From Serratia sp. UGAL515B_01 (GTDB lineage: Bacteria > Pseudomonadota > Gammaproteobacteria > Enterobacterales > Enterobacteriaceae), in the NCBI RefSeq assembly GCF_033095805.1, contig NZ_CP109901.1:1736001-1800000 (forward strand): 64,000 nt of DNA, in the 5' to 3' direction. The notes beneath the pieces are model-generated. The model did not search any database. It was not told the DNA's origin and saw only the letters and a list, made by a program, of their open reading frames with translations. This document shows positions 50,861 through 59,956 of this stretch, piece by piece. The stretch's first letter is position 1. The number at the start of each line of letters is the position of its first letter. The translations under genes were made by a program, and so were the position numbers.

Positions 50861-52075
50861 GTGATCGCAGAAGGGCAACCCGGGCATATTGAGCAAATCA
50901 AGCAGACAAATGCAGGGGCAGTTTATCGTCTAATCGATTCCCTTGGGCCAATTTCCCGTATTGAATTGTCCAAGCAGGCACAACTTGCACCTGCCAGTAT
51001 CACCAAAATTGTGCGTGAATTGCTTGACGCACACTTGGTCAAAGAAACTGAATTTCAAGAAGTCGGCAGCCGTGGTCGTCCAGCCGTAGGTTTGGTGCTG
51101 GATACCGAAGCCTGGCACTACCTATCTGTCCGTATCAGCCGCGGTACAATCACATTAGCGTTGCGCGAGCTCAGCAGCAAAATGGTAGTTGAAGAACTCT
51201 TGCCACTGGGGGCTGAACATCCCGAACCGTTGCTGCAACGCATTTTGGGCGAGATAGATCGTTTCTTCATACGCCACCAAAGTAAACTAGAGCGATTAAC
51301 GGCAATCGCCATCACCTTGCCCGGTATGGTTGATACCTCTACTGGTGTTGTTCACCAGATGCCATTTTACAAGGTGAACAAGATGGCGTTAGGACCGACA
51401 CTTGAAAAATTGACAGGACTGCCTGTTTATTTACAGCATGACATCAGTGCTTGGACAATGGCCGAAGCCCTGTATGGGGCATCACGTGGTAGCCAGAACG
51501 TGATCCAGGTCGTGATTGACCAAAATGTCGGCGCTGGTGTCATCATCAATGGGCGTGTATTGCATGCTGGCAGCAGCGTAGTGGAAATAGGACACACCCA
51601 AGTGGATCCTTTTGGTAAACGTTGTTATTGCGGTAATCAAGGCTGCTTGGAAACGGTTGCCAGTATAGAAAACATTCTAGACATCGCTCAGCATCGACTA
51701 GGAGGGACTATGACATCTCTGTTACATCATGCCCCTTTGACTGTAGAGTCTCTTTGCGATGCGGCTTTGGCAGGAGACCCATTAGCTAAGGATATCATTC
51801 TTGGTGTGGGTCATAGCGTCGGGCGCATTGTGGCGATAATGGTCAATATCTTTAATCCTGATAAAATATTGGTTGGCTCACCACTTAATCGCGCTGCTGA
51901 AATTCTCCATCCGACCATCTTCGCTTGTATACAACAACAATCCTTACCTGCTTACAGTAAAAATGTCAAAGTTGAACCTACGCAGTTTTTCAATCACGGT
52001 ACCATGCCGGGTGCTGCATTGGTCAAAGATGCGCTGTATAACGGTTCGTTATTAGTAAAATTGCTGCAAGGTTAA
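50861..52075 (+). CDS. mlc: Mlc (DgsA), ROK-family glucose-responsive repressor
   Basis: Mlc represses PTS and other sugar genes (ptsG, manXYZ, malT in E. coli) and is pulled off DNA by unphosphorylated EIICB-Glc. I start at the GTG at 50861 (AGGAG seven bases ahead), which gives 404 residues beginning V-I-A-E-G-Q-P-G-H, aligning with E. coli Mlc. It has an N-terminal winged helix (SRIELSKQAQLAPASITKIV), a ROK domain, and the zinc motif GHTQVDPFGKRCYCGNQGC. The ATG at 50837 is a weaker alternative. Confidence 0.94.
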   Translation: MIAEGQPGHIEQIKQTNAGAVYRLIDSLGPISRIELSKQAQLAPASITKIVRELLDAHLVKETEFQEVGSRGRPAVGLVLDTEAWHYLSVRISRGTITLALRELSSKMVVEELLPLGAEHPEPLLQRILGEIDRFFIRHQSKLERLTAIAITLPGMVDTSTGVVHQMPFYKVNKMALGPTLEKLTGLPVYLQHDISAWTMAEALYGASRGSQNVIQVVIDQNVGAGVIINGRVLHAGSSVVEIGHTQVDPFGKRCYCGNQGCLETVASIENILDIAQHRLGGTMTSLLHHAPLTVESLCDAALAGDPLAKDIILGVGHSVGRIVAIMVNIFNPDKILVGSPLNRAAEILHPTIFACIQQQSLPAYSKNVKVEPTQFFNHGTMPGAALVKDALYNGSLLVKLLQG

Positions 52076-52331
52076 TTTCTACCCAAGTGATTTAATGTTA
52101 AGCGGCAAAATGTATCTAAACAACGTGCTCAGTCTGACTGGTGCATCTGCAACGGGCAATGTGATGGAGATAAGCTCTTTATATCAGAAATTCTTATTAT
52201 TTAGCGACAAAAGATTGAGCTATCTCAAGCTGCTACTAATTAGCATCCCCTAGACTTTTCCTTGTTTAACCATTCTCGCTGTACTCAATAGCGGTTCTTT
52301 TGTTAATGAAGTATCTCAGGGCGATTTACTC

Positions 52332-53003
52332 ATGTTAAAACGTTTATTTGTTACAAGCACGGATACCGACGTGGGTAAGACCGTTGTTTCCCGCGGATTA
52401 TTGCAGGCATTTGCCGCACAAGGTCTTTCAGTTGCAGGCTATAAGCCTATTGCCGCGAGTTGCTTGGAAACCAGTGTAGGCATTCGGAATAGAGATGCTT
52501 TGGTTTTGCAGGGATCTTCTACACTGCCGTTGTCATACGAAGAAGTAAATCCAATTACCTGCCTGGATGAGACGTTCTATGCAAATACCGCCCAAGACAT
52601 TGACTATGGTCTAATGAGTCGAGGGTTGGAACATCTTGCTAGCAGGGCAGATACTGTCGTGGTTGAAGGTAGCGATGGTTGGCGTGTGCTGATGAACGAT
52701 CTCCGACCCTACGCAGAGTGGGTGGTGCAAGAACAGTTACCGATTATTTTGGTGGTGGGTATCAAGTTAGGTTGTGTCAGTCATGCGATCTTGACTGTGC
52801 AATCGATAATTAATGATGGCTTACCATTATTGGGCTGGGTGGCAAACCGCATCAATCCTGGAATGCCTCATTATGCAGAGACTATCAGTGTCTTACAGCA
52901 GCGCATTCCAGCGCCATTATTAGGCGAAATCCCTTATCTGCCGCGTGCTGAACAGCGCGAACTCGCACAATATCTGGATATATCCAGCCTGATGAAGTAC
53001 TAG
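52332..53003 (+). CDS. ynfK: YnfK, second dethiobiotin synthetase (BioD2)
   Basis: BioD-type enzymes close the ureido ring of dethiobiotin from DAPA, CO2 and ATP; YnfK is the paralogue outside the bio operon. The 223-residue protein has the P-loop TDTDVGKT (10-17), GYKPIAA and VEGSDGWRVLM. It is slightly shorter at the C-terminus than E. coli YnfK (231). Order mlc-ynfK is conserved. The gap upstream (52076-52331) shows nothing beyond a likely promoter. Confidence 0.92.
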   Translation: MLKRLFVTSTDTDVGKTVVSRGLLQAFAAQGLSVAGYKPIAASCLETSVGIRNRDALVLQGSSTLPLSYEEVNPITCLDETFYANTAQDIDYGLMSRGLEHLASRADTVVVEGSDGWRVLMNDLRPYAEWVVQEQLPIILVVGIKLGCVSHAILTVQSIINDGLPLLGWVANRINPGMPHYAETISVLQQRIPAPLLGEIPYLPRAEQRELAQYLDISSLMKY

Positions 53004-53414
53004 AAATTGCCAGTGGTGCCGTCGCAGACCCAAAAGCCCGGGCCTCTGTTCAAGTCCAACAACGCAGAGAACGAGCATGTGGGATGCGACCCGCTGGGCC
53101 GGAGCTATTTGCGCGCATTGTTGCGTTATTCGCCGCTTATTGGGTCCACCAAACTTCACCGCTCACGCCTTGCTCCGTGCACATAAGTTGCAACGTGTCG
53201 ATGCTGGTTTACCGGCATTATTGTTGACGATGATTGTGCAACGATACATTTGTCGCCTCTGTTATCTGGGCATATAAACATACAGGGGTAGGTGAGATGT
53301 GACAATGTCACAATTTGGTCGAATAATGCTTTCTAACCCAAGATAAACAAAGAACAAATTTTGACAAGTCACAGAGCATTAGCTGGCTGTTATACTTGGT
53401 AAAATTTTAAGAAA
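53004..53414. other. Spacer after ynfK, probably eroded coding DNA
   Basis: In E. coli clcB follows ynfK; no clcB sequence is visible here. A frame without a proper start runs from before the ynfK stop to about 53225 with coding-like content (DEVLEIASGAVADPKARAS ... ELFARIVALFAAYWVHQ). I cannot assign it to a family. The rest of the gap is AT-rich and should hold the promoter of the next gene. Confidence 0.4.
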
Positions 53415-54920
53415 ATGGCTTTCGATAACCTAATGACCGATAACGTTTCTTATGCCCCAGTTCCCCACCGCCCTCTGATCTTAACCGCCTGTATGCTGGC
53501 AATGTTTATGTCTGCTGTTGAAGCGACCATTGTGGCTACGGCTATGCCAACCATTATCGGCGATCTTGGCGGTTTTTCTCTGTTAGGGTGGGTATTCTCT
53601 GTCTACCTATTAGCACAGGCTATCACCATACCTATATATGGACGGTTGGCAGATTTATATGGGCGAAAACGCATTTTTTTCTTTGGTGCTACTTTGTTTC
53701 TACTTGGTTCTATCTTGTGCGGTTTCTCGCACAATATGTACTGGTTGATCGGTTTTCGCCTGCTTCAGGGCCTTGGCGCTGGAGCAATCATGCCAATTGC
53801 CACCACCATTATCGGCGATATTTACAGTTCAACCGAACGGCCAAAAGTAATGGGCTACATTTCCAGCGTTTGGGGTTTTTCCGCAATTATTGGCCCATTA
53901 CTTGGCGCATTTATTGTGCAACATCTGCCGTGGGCATTGGTTTTTTGGGTAAATTTGCCGATTGGTTTGCTAGCTATGCTTTTCCTAGGGCGTTATTTGC
54001 CTGCTCACCAAAAAGTTTGCAAGCACGTATTAGATCTCGCAGGTACAGCCTGGTTGACGATTTTTGTCGCTGCTTTGCTACTTGCGCTGTTACAGGCAGA
54101 AATATTCGGTATATGGGTGATCCCACTGCTAACCTTGGCATTAATTTCCTTAATACTGTTGGTTCGCCAGGAGCGTCGCGCACCTGAGCCATTATTTCCT
54201 CTGGCATTGTGGCAAAACCGCGTGATCGTGGCGGGTAATATTGGCGGGATTGCCATAGGAGCAGCAATGATGGGCATCAGCGCCTTTGTGCCAACTTTTA
54301 TTCAAGCTGTTAAGGGGGGAACTCCGCTTGAGGCAGGTACTACACTGGCACTTATGTCGATCGGCTGGCCGTTGGCCAGCACGCTGAGTAGTCGTTTGAT
54401 GCTGTTGACCTCTTATCGTACCACTGCATTGTTTGGTGCGTTGCTGTTGGTTGTTGGCGGGTTGATCTTGCTGCTATTGCAGTCTTCTGGTGGCCTGTTG
54501 TGGGGGCGAGTGGCTGCCTTTATGGTTGGGGCTGGTATGGGGTTATGTAACACTACGTTTTTGGTTTCGGTACAAAATGCGGCACATTTCAGCATTCGAG
54601 GTATAGCTACAGCCTGTACGGTATTTACCAGAATGGTAGGCTCAGCAATAGGTACTGCGATACTGGGGGCAACGCTTAATATCAACCTGCAAATGCGTTT
54701 GCCGCAAATTGACGATCCTCTACAATTACTGATGGATCCTGCGGTACGTAAAGCGATGCCGACAAATATATTAACGGATATTACCGAGCAAGTTGCCGTT
54801 TCATTGCACTGGGTATTTCTGATTTCAGCATTGATATCGTTGTTTGCACTGGCTGCAGCCATGCTGATCCCGGCACGTCATCGGCCACAAAACGAGGATG
54901 AAGAAGCTGAAAAGGCGTAG
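53415..54920 (+). CDS. MFS multidrug exporter, DHA2 (EmrB/QacA) family
   Basis: This 501-residue protein has the 14 membrane segments of the DHA2 drug:proton antiporters. Visible hallmarks are DHA2 motif D1 near EATIVATAMPTIIGDLGG, motif A GRLADLYGRKRIFF and motif C around GFSAIIGPLLGAFI. It probably exports toxic compounds or a metabolite; the substrate cannot be told from sequence. No membrane-fusion partner gene is adjacent, so it may act alone at the inner membrane. The ATG at 53415 and one six codons later are both possible and neither has a good ribosome site. Confidence 0.88.
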   Translation: MAFDNLMTDNVSYAPVPHRPLILTACMLAMFMSAVEATIVATAMPTIIGDLGGFSLLGWVFSVYLLAQAITIPIYGRLADLYGRKRIFFFGATLFLLGSILCGFSHNMYWLIGFRLLQGLGAGAIMPIATTIIGDIYSSTERPKVMGYISSVWGFSAIIGPLLGAFIVQHLPWALVFWVNLPIGLLAMLFLGRYLPAHQKVCKHVLDLAGTAWLTIFVAALLLALLQAEIFGIWVIPLLTLALISLILLVRQERRAPEPLFPLALWQNRVIVAGNIGGIAIGAAMMGISAFVPTFIQAVKGGTPLEAGTTLALMSIGWPLASTLSSRLMLLTSYRTTALFGALLLVVGGLILLLLQSSGGLLWGRVAAFMVGAGMGLCNTTFLVSVQNAAHFSIRGIATACTVFTRMVGSAIGTAILGATLNINLQMRLPQIDDPLQLLMDPAVRKAMPTNILTDITEQVAVSLHWVFLISALISLFALAAAMLIPARHRPQNEDEEAEKA

Positions 54921-55029
54921 GTTAAAAATAAACAGAGGAGGGCGCGCCGCGACGCGCGCGCAAACAGATTATTGCGTGTTTTTTGTATCTTGACTGGTAA
55001 CGGATTGAGCTACTATGACATTTACATCG

Positions 55030-55272
55030 CTATTGTTTTAAGCGAGTGTAAACAATTTTATGCGTATCTTGTTCGCAATGACCAACAACCTGCCCACCCG
55101 CTTGATTGGCCTTATCGTTTGGCACAATGTCTAATTTAAAGCCAGACTCTGGAACGCCGTTGTTAACAATTTTTTGTGTAATGTCAGTCTTCACACTCTC
55201 ACATGAGGCAAAAGCGGCCAGTGGAGCGACAGTCAGAAACAGAACACCTACTAGAAGCGCTTTTTTCATCAT
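55030..55272 (-). CDS. ynfD: YnfD-like small secreted protein (DUF1161)
   Basis: An 80-residue precursor has a signal peptide (MMKKALLVGVLFLTVAPLAA, cleavage after AFA). It is followed by the DUF1161 core SCESVKTDITQKIVNNGVPE and VVGHCEQDTHKIVYTR, with two cysteines likely disulfide-bonded in the periplasm. The family function is unknown. It is shorter at the C-terminus than E. coli YnfD. The ynfB-like gene lies just upstream on the same strand. Confidence 0.85.
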   Translation of the reverse strand: MMKKALLVGVLFLTVAPLAAFASCESVKTDITQKIVNNGVPESGFKLDIVPNDKANQAGGQVVGHCEQDTHKIVYTRLKQ

Positions 55273-55328
55273 TCAATCCTTATTTGAGATAGCAGCTTTA
55301 ATGGGAATGGTTTAAGCTTATTTATCGA

Positions 55329-55697
55329 TTACAAGTTGATCCGGTGCCCAGTTTTGCGATCAATGCATTTGCGGGTGCTTTGTTCCCAATAAGCATTCAC
55401 GTTATTAATGTCATTACACTGTTCTTCATCGTCAATGGCCCGATCTTGCTTGTCAAATTCTTTCTCAGTGCGAGTATTTACCTTTTTACGCAAAGACTTG
55501 GTCTCATCCCACTGTTCTTTACTTTCGCGAGCTTGCTCTTTGCTCATTGCTGCGCCACCACTGCCATCAACGGTTACACAGGTACTGCCTTCGGTACAGG
55601 TAGCCGCAAACAGAGGGACCTGCCAGGCTCCTGCGAAAATCAGCATAGTAACCGGTAGCATCCTGCGTAGCGCTTGTTGAATAGAAGATAATTTCAT
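55329..55697 (-). CDS. ynfB: YnfB-like secreted protein (DUF1283)
   Basis: The 122-residue precursor has a signal peptide (about 1-31, ending PLFAA). The mature part has the DUF1283 pattern EQWDETKSLRKKVNTRTEKEF, then CNDINNVNAYWE and CIDRKTGHRI, as in E. coli YnfB. The role is unknown. It is divergent from ynfA, the same arrangement as in E. coli. Confidence 0.88.
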   Translation of the reverse strand: MKLSSIQQALRRMLPVTMLIFAGAWQVPLFAATCTEGSTCVTVDGSGGAAMSKEQARESKEQWDETKSLRKKVNTRTEKEFDKQDRAIDDEEQCNDINNVNAYWEQSTRKCIDRKTGHRINL

Positions 55698-55832
55698 TGT
55701 TTCACCCTAATAAATTAGTGTTGCCCTGTTCAGCAGCACCAGCTGTTAATGTGGTCAAATATATCATCGTGATCCTGCCAGACGCCAGCACGCAGCTACA
55801 TTCGTTTAATTTACAGAGAGATTGTATCGGTA

Positions 55833-56159
55833 ATGTTAAAAATTACGTTGTTGTTCTTTGCCACTGCATTGGCTGAAATTGTCGGCTGCTTTTTACCTTA
55901 TCTATGGTTAAAGAAAAGCGGCAGTATCTGGTTACTATTGCCCGCAGCCGCCAGCCTGATGATGTTTGTCTGGCTACTGACGCTACATCCTGCAGCCAGT
56001 GGGCGTGTCTATGCTGCCTACGGTGGTGTGTATGTGGCAACTGCCTTGCTATGGCTACGGATAGTCGATGGCGTGAGACTTTCTTCAATGGACTGGTTAG
56101 GAGCGGGTATAGCATTACTGGGCATGCTGATCATTGTTTCTGGTTGGCGAACAGCCTAA
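55833..56159 (+). CDS. ynfA: YnfA, UPF0060 small membrane protein
   Basis: This 108-residue protein with four membrane segments is YnfA (UPF0060), related in size to small multidrug transporters; some YnfA proteins export drugs. It keeps [17 protein letters not shown] and [20 protein letters not shown]. The last two codons and the stop (Thr-Ala-TAA) are formed by the end of dispersed repeat copy B. Relatives end at nearly the same point (GWGRT), so the protein is essentially whole. Confidence 0.92.
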   Translation: MLKITLLFFATALAEIVGCFLPYLWLKKSGSIWLLLPAAASLMMFVWLLTLHPAASGRVYAAYGGVYVATALLWLRIVDGVRLSSMDWLGAGIALLGMLIIVSGWRTA

Positions 56160-56313
56160 ATAGGTGTCCTTAATACCGCTACACATCATGCTGCCGGCAG
56201 GTGGGAATGATGAGGAACGGCGACACGCCGTGAACCCTTCCTTGGGGCTCGTATCGCGCATCCCTGCGCTCAACGGTCATCACCCCCACCTGTTCACTAT
56301 TATGCACAGCCTA
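56151..56313 (-). repeat. Dispersed repeat, copy B (at the end of ynfA)
   Basis: Read on the minus strand, this stretch of about 160 bases matches copy A (15791-15970) along its length, with small gaps. Shared blocks include GCATAATAGTG, GACCGTTGA, GCGATACGA, TCATCATTCCCAC and GTGTAGCGGTATTAAG. Its ynfA-side end reads ACAGCCTAAATAGGTGT and supplies the ynfA stop codon. It has no coding capacity of its own. Confidence 0.7.
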
Positions 56314-56322
56314 ACAAACAGG

Positions 56323-57072
56323 TTAGGACTCGCGATAAATATTCAGTCCAGCGAAAGACTGACAGACCGGCATCATCTCCAGCGTATTTATATTGACACG
56401 CACCGGCAGGCTAGCTACCCAAAATACTGACTCGGCAATATCTTCTGGCGTAAGCGCATCGGCGCCTTGATAGGTTTTACCCACTTTACCGTCATCGCCC
56501 TTGAATCGTACATTAGAGAATTCTGTGCCGCCTACCATACCCGGTTCGATATCGGTGACGCGAATGTGGGTGCCGTGTAGGTCAGCGCGTAACCCCAAGC
56601 TAAACTGCTTCACGAAAGCCTTGGTAGCACCGTAAACGTTCCCCCCGGCGTAAGGCCAGTTGGCAGCGGTAGAACCAATATTAATCACATGGCCAACATC
56701 GCGTTCCACCATTGCGGGCAGTAAGGCGCGCGTCATGTTTACCAGCCCTTTGGTATTGGTATCGATCATGGTTTCCCAATCGTCGACATTAGCTTTATGA
56801 GCAGGCTCTAGGCCTAGCGCCAGACCGGCATTGTTGACCAGAACATCGATATTATGCAACGAAGCTGGCAACGTTTCGATGGCCTGTTGAATGGCAGTGC
56901 GGTTACGAACATCTAGAGGCACAATATGCAGTGCTTCACCTAACTCTGCCTGCAAAGCTTGCAGACGCTCCAACCGGCGACCAGCGGCAATCACCTGATG
57001 GCCTTCGCGCGCAAACTTACGGGCAATGGCTTCACCAAATCCGGAGGTAGCACCCGTGACAAAAATAATCAT
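56323..57072 (-). CDS. ydfG: YdfG, NADP-dependent 3-hydroxy acid / L-allo-threonine dehydrogenase
   Basis: YdfG is a short-chain dehydrogenase that oxidises L-allo-threonine, L-serine and 3-hydroxy acids and also reduces malonic semialdehyde. I take the ATG at 57072 (MIIFVTGATSGFGEAIARKF, 249 residues; 248 in E. coli) with TTGAGGAAC upstream. The cofactor loop TGATSGFG (6-13) and catalytic Ser134, Tyr147 and Lys151 (YGATK) are intact. Confidence 0.94.
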   Translation of the reverse strand: MIIFVTGATSGFGEAIARKFAREGHQVIAAGRRLERLQALQAELGEALHIVPLDVRNRTAIQQAIETLPASLHNIDVLVNNAGLALGLEPAHKANVDDWETMIDTNTKGLVNMTRALLPAMVERDVGHVINIGSTAANWPYAGGNVYGATKAFVKQFSLGLRADLHGTHIRVTDIEPGMVGGTEFSNVRFKGDDGKVGKTYQGADALTPEDIAESVFWVASLPVRVNINTLEMMPVCQSFAGLNIYRES

Positions 57073-57268
57073 GTTCCTGTTCCTCAACTGTTTTTCCCTG
57101 CCTCAACTTTAACGTGGCTCTGATATACCCGCAAACTTAATCAGTGATCGCTGGCAGGTGGTAAACCGCGCAGTCATATTTTATATTCTCACGCCTTCCT
57201 TGCACCGGGCCACCTAACGATTCAGCAATATGGCGGATCTCGAACCCATAGAGATAAGGCTAATACTG

Positions 57269-57328
57269 ATGCGTTTGGAAGTATTTTGCGAAGACCGTCT
57301 CGGTCTCTTGGCATCGCGCTTAGCGTAA
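57269..57328 (+). pseudogene. tyrR: Stub of the tyrR regulator gene (first 13 codons)
   Basis: A start codon with a GAGATAAGG ribosome site is followed by codons for MRLEVFCEDRLGL, exactly the N-terminus of TyrR, the regulator of aromatic amino acid genes. After 13 codons the match ends; six unrelated codons and TAA follow. None of the ATPase or helix-turn-helix parts is found in the roughly 95 bases before the next gene. A deletion has removed nearly the whole 1.5-kb gene and left its start. The rest of this 350-base gap shows no gene. Confidence 0.8.
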
Positions 57329-57423
57329 ATCCATCGTGTTATCGCTTTCACATTTCGTTAGTAAGTTGTTTAATGTCAGACAGTTAAAATCATAATAATA
57401 CCTTTTGCTAAAAGGACTTCGTC

Positions 57424-58908
57424 ATGTCTGCATTCCGCATTATTCTTTTGCTGGCTGTCGCGGTACAAACGCCTGCCAATGCCAGGCATTTGGTTAAAAC
57501 AAGTCCAGTCAAAACCACTATCGAATGGCAACCTTGTAGCAGCACACCCTTTCGGCACTGGTTCAACGATGTTCCACCTCCAGCCTCTTTACAATGTGGT
57601 TATGTTGAAGCTCCGCTGAACTATCAGAAGACTGCCAAGCAGGCAACACATAGTGTACGACTGGCGCTAACAAGATTGCCTGCCATAGGGCCAAGGAAAG
57701 GTAGCGTGGTTATTATTCAAGGTGGGCCTGGACGGCCGGGGATCAACCCGCAACTTGCTGAAAAAGAGGCCGCTTTGAAATTACAGAAGTCTTACGACAT
57801 TATTGGTTACGATCCGCGAGGAGTGGGGCAATCAATTCCCAAAATATCTTGCCAGCAAACGGGAAGTGAAGAGACCCTGTTACCGGATGAAAACGATATT
57901 TCCGGAATTGAACAGCAAGCACGTAACATCGTTGATGCGTGTATCAAACAGACAGGGGCAGAGGTAGTACAACACATAGGCACTCACGAAGCGGTCAATG
58001 ATTTGGATACCATCCGTCAAGCATTAGGTGAACGCGAACTGACCGCCGTAGCCTATTCTTATGGTACCAAAGTTGCTGAGCTATACGCTGAGCGTTTTCC
58101 AAAGAAAACCCGTGCTTTGGTGCTTGATGGCGTCGTCGATCTGTCGGACGATTATTTTACACAACGCATCAATCAGCAACGAGGCCTTCAGCAAAGCTTT
58201 ACGCATTTTTCTGATTATTGTGAAAAAAACCATTCTTGCCAACTATCCCGTGAATCCAATAAATCCGTACAGACTTACCATGCGATGTTGCGTAAATTGC
58301 ATAGCGCACCATTCGTAACACAATCTGGCTATGAGATCTCTTCAGAGGATGTAGTGACGCTGACCCGTAATTTACTACCATGGCGAGAACGCTGGCCTGA
58401 ACTTGCCAATGCGTTGCGCAAAATAGATTCTGGCACAGCTGACGATCAGGAAACCGGACTGATCGACGAAAATTATAGCCCTTACACTGATGATGCACGG
58501 ATGGTTATTACCTGTTCAGATACGGCAAGACCTAATGCTGACAGGCAGATGTTGCGTAGGCAGAGCCAACAAATCAATACTGCCGCCTCATTTCCCAATT
58601 ATCTACTCTTACATGAGTATCCTCTTGATACCTGCGATTTCTGGCCCTATCCAGGCAAGGATAAACCCCACGTTCCGGTTCCTGCCGCAGCGTTACCGCC
58701 CTTGCTGTTTGTTGCTCAACGTTATGATCCTATAACGCCTTATCGAAATGCCCGCCAGATGTCCGCTGCATTTAACAGCCCACTCATAACCCGCGAGGGG
58801 GACGGGCATACGCTAGCACTAACCGGGATTAACCGTTGCGTAGATGAGGCGGTGGTAAATTACCTACTGATGCCAAAAAAATCACGTCATGACCGAAGTT
58901 GCCGTTGA
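57424..58908 (+). CDS. Secreted TAP-like alpha/beta hydrolase (tripeptidyl aminopeptidase type)
   Basis: The 494-residue precursor begins with a signal peptide (about 1-20, ending ANA). It has the two-part fold of Streptomyces-type tripeptidyl aminopeptidases: a hydrolase core plus a C-terminal TAP domain. The triad is visible as Ser212 (AYSYG), Asp435 (RYDPITPY) and His462 (EGDGHTLA). The nucleophile elbow has Ala where Gly is usual (A-x-S-x-G). The oxyanion block QGGPGRPG sits at 99-106. It likely trims peptides in the periplasm; the true substrate is unknown. Its stop is 10 bases from the convergent sfuC stop. Confidence 0.83.
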   Translation: MSAFRIILLLAVAVQTPANARHLVKTSPVKTTIEWQPCSSTPFRHWFNDVPPPASLQCGYVEAPLNYQKTAKQATHSVRLALTRLPAIGPRKGSVVIIQGGPGRPGINPQLAEKEAALKLQKSYDIIGYDPRGVGQSIPKISCQQTGSEETLLPDENDISGIEQQARNIVDACIKQTGAEVVQHIGTHEAVNDLDTIRQALGERELTAVAYSYGTKVAELYAERFPKKTRALVLDGVVDLSDDYFTQRINQQRGLQQSFTHFSDYCEKNHSCQLSRESNKSVQTYHAMLRKLHSAPFVTQSGYEISSEDVVTLTRNLLPWRERWPELANALRKIDSGTADDQETGLIDENYSPYTDDARMVITCSDTARPNADRQMLRRQSQQINTAASFPNYLLLHEYPLDTCDFWPYPGKDKPHVPVPAAALPPLLFVAQRYDPITPYRNARQMSAAFNSPLITREGDGHTLALTGINRCVDEAVVNYLLMPKKSRHDRSCR

Positions 58909-58918
58909 AGCATGTGCT

Positions 58919-59956
58919 TCAGCGGCTGAATATGTGTGCCTGACCAAGAATATTGAGGCTGACGTTGGCTCCAGGATATATCGTCCCTCTGCTGATAGCC
59001 TTAATCTCTACGGTTTCATGACTGCTATCCATCAACAGACTGAGAGTGGAAACAAACCCCGCAAAGTCAATGCTGGTCACAATGGCTTGGCGTTGTGATG
59101 GTTGCGGAACGAGTCCAATCTGGATCTGTTCCGGGCGTAACATAATACGCGCATGGCCACTACGCAGAGGATCGTCAACGGCCACTCGCCCGAGAACACA
59201 GTCCGCCCATCCCTGTTCCAGATAGGCAGACAGCACTAAAGTTTCTCCTAGGAAAGTAGCTGTAGGTTCATCTACCGGGCGTAGATACAGTTCCTGTGGG
59301 TCTCCCACTTGCGCCAACGACCCATAACGCATTACGGCAACTTGATCGGCGAATGACAGTGCTTCGGCTTGATCGTGGGTGACCAAAATGGATGCAACTT
59401 TAGCTTCAGCCAGTAGCTCGGCAACGGCTTTTCGTGTTGCAGCACGCAGTCCGGTATCCAAAGCAGAGAACGGTTCATCAAGCAGCATCAGCTTAGGCTG
59501 TTGTGATAGAGCTCTTGCCAATGCCACACGTTGTTGTTGCCCTCCAGACAACTCGTGTGGCCATAGGGTTGCCAAACGTCGGTCCAAGGAGACCATATCC
59601 ATCAGTGTATCGATTCGGTATTGTTTTTGTTGTTTACTGCCTTTTAACCCGAAACCAATATTGCCGGCGACGTCGAAGTGAGGAAACAGGGCACCGTCTT
59701 GCGGCACAAATCCGATCCCTCGTTGATGAGCAGGAACCCACAATTTATGGCTGACCAACGGGCTTCCCTGCAAGAAAAGCTGGCCTTGATCCGGGACTTC
59801 GAACCCCGCAATAATCCGTAGTAACGTTGTTTTTCCAGAACCGGAAGGACCAACAATCGCTGTACGGCTACCTTCATCTACGCAAAGGTCAATATTTTCA
59901 AGCACCTTAATGCCATTGTAGGATTTACTAATATTATGCAGTTCAAGCGTGCTCAT
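58919..59956 (-). CDS. sfuC: Iron(III) ABC transporter ATPase (SfuC/FbpC)
   Basis: This ATPase drives ferric-iron uptake with SfuA and SfuB. The 345 residues match Serratia SfuC in length. It has Walker [10 protein letters not shown], signature LSGGQQQRV and Walker [15 protein letters not shown]-terminal regulatory domain (about 240-345) follows, with [10 protein letters not shown] as in the FbpC/PotA branch. The ATG overlaps the sfuB stop (ATGA), so the genes are translationally coupled. Confidence 0.92.
   Translation of the reverse strand: MSTLELHNISKSYNGIKVLENIDLCVDEGSRTAIVGPSGSGKTTLLRIIAGFEVPDQGQLFLQGSPLVSHKLWVPAHQRGIGFVPQDGALFPHFDVAGNIGFGLKGSKQQKQYRIDTLMDMVSLDRRLATLWPHELSGGQQQRVALARALSQQPKLMLLDEPFSALDTGLRAATRKAVAELLAEAKVASILVTHDQAEALSFADQVAVMRYGSLAQVGDPQELYLRPVDEPTATFLGETLVLSAYLEQGWADCVLGRVAVDDPLRSGHARIMLRPEQIQIGLVPQPSQRQAIVTSIDFAGFVSTLSLLMDSSHETVEIKAISRGTIYPGANVSLNILGQAHIFSR

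Noticed and set aside
53588..54187. Second long open frame inside the DHA2 exporter
   Set aside because: It is an out-of-frame shadow of a hydrophobic gene with no start signal or homology.
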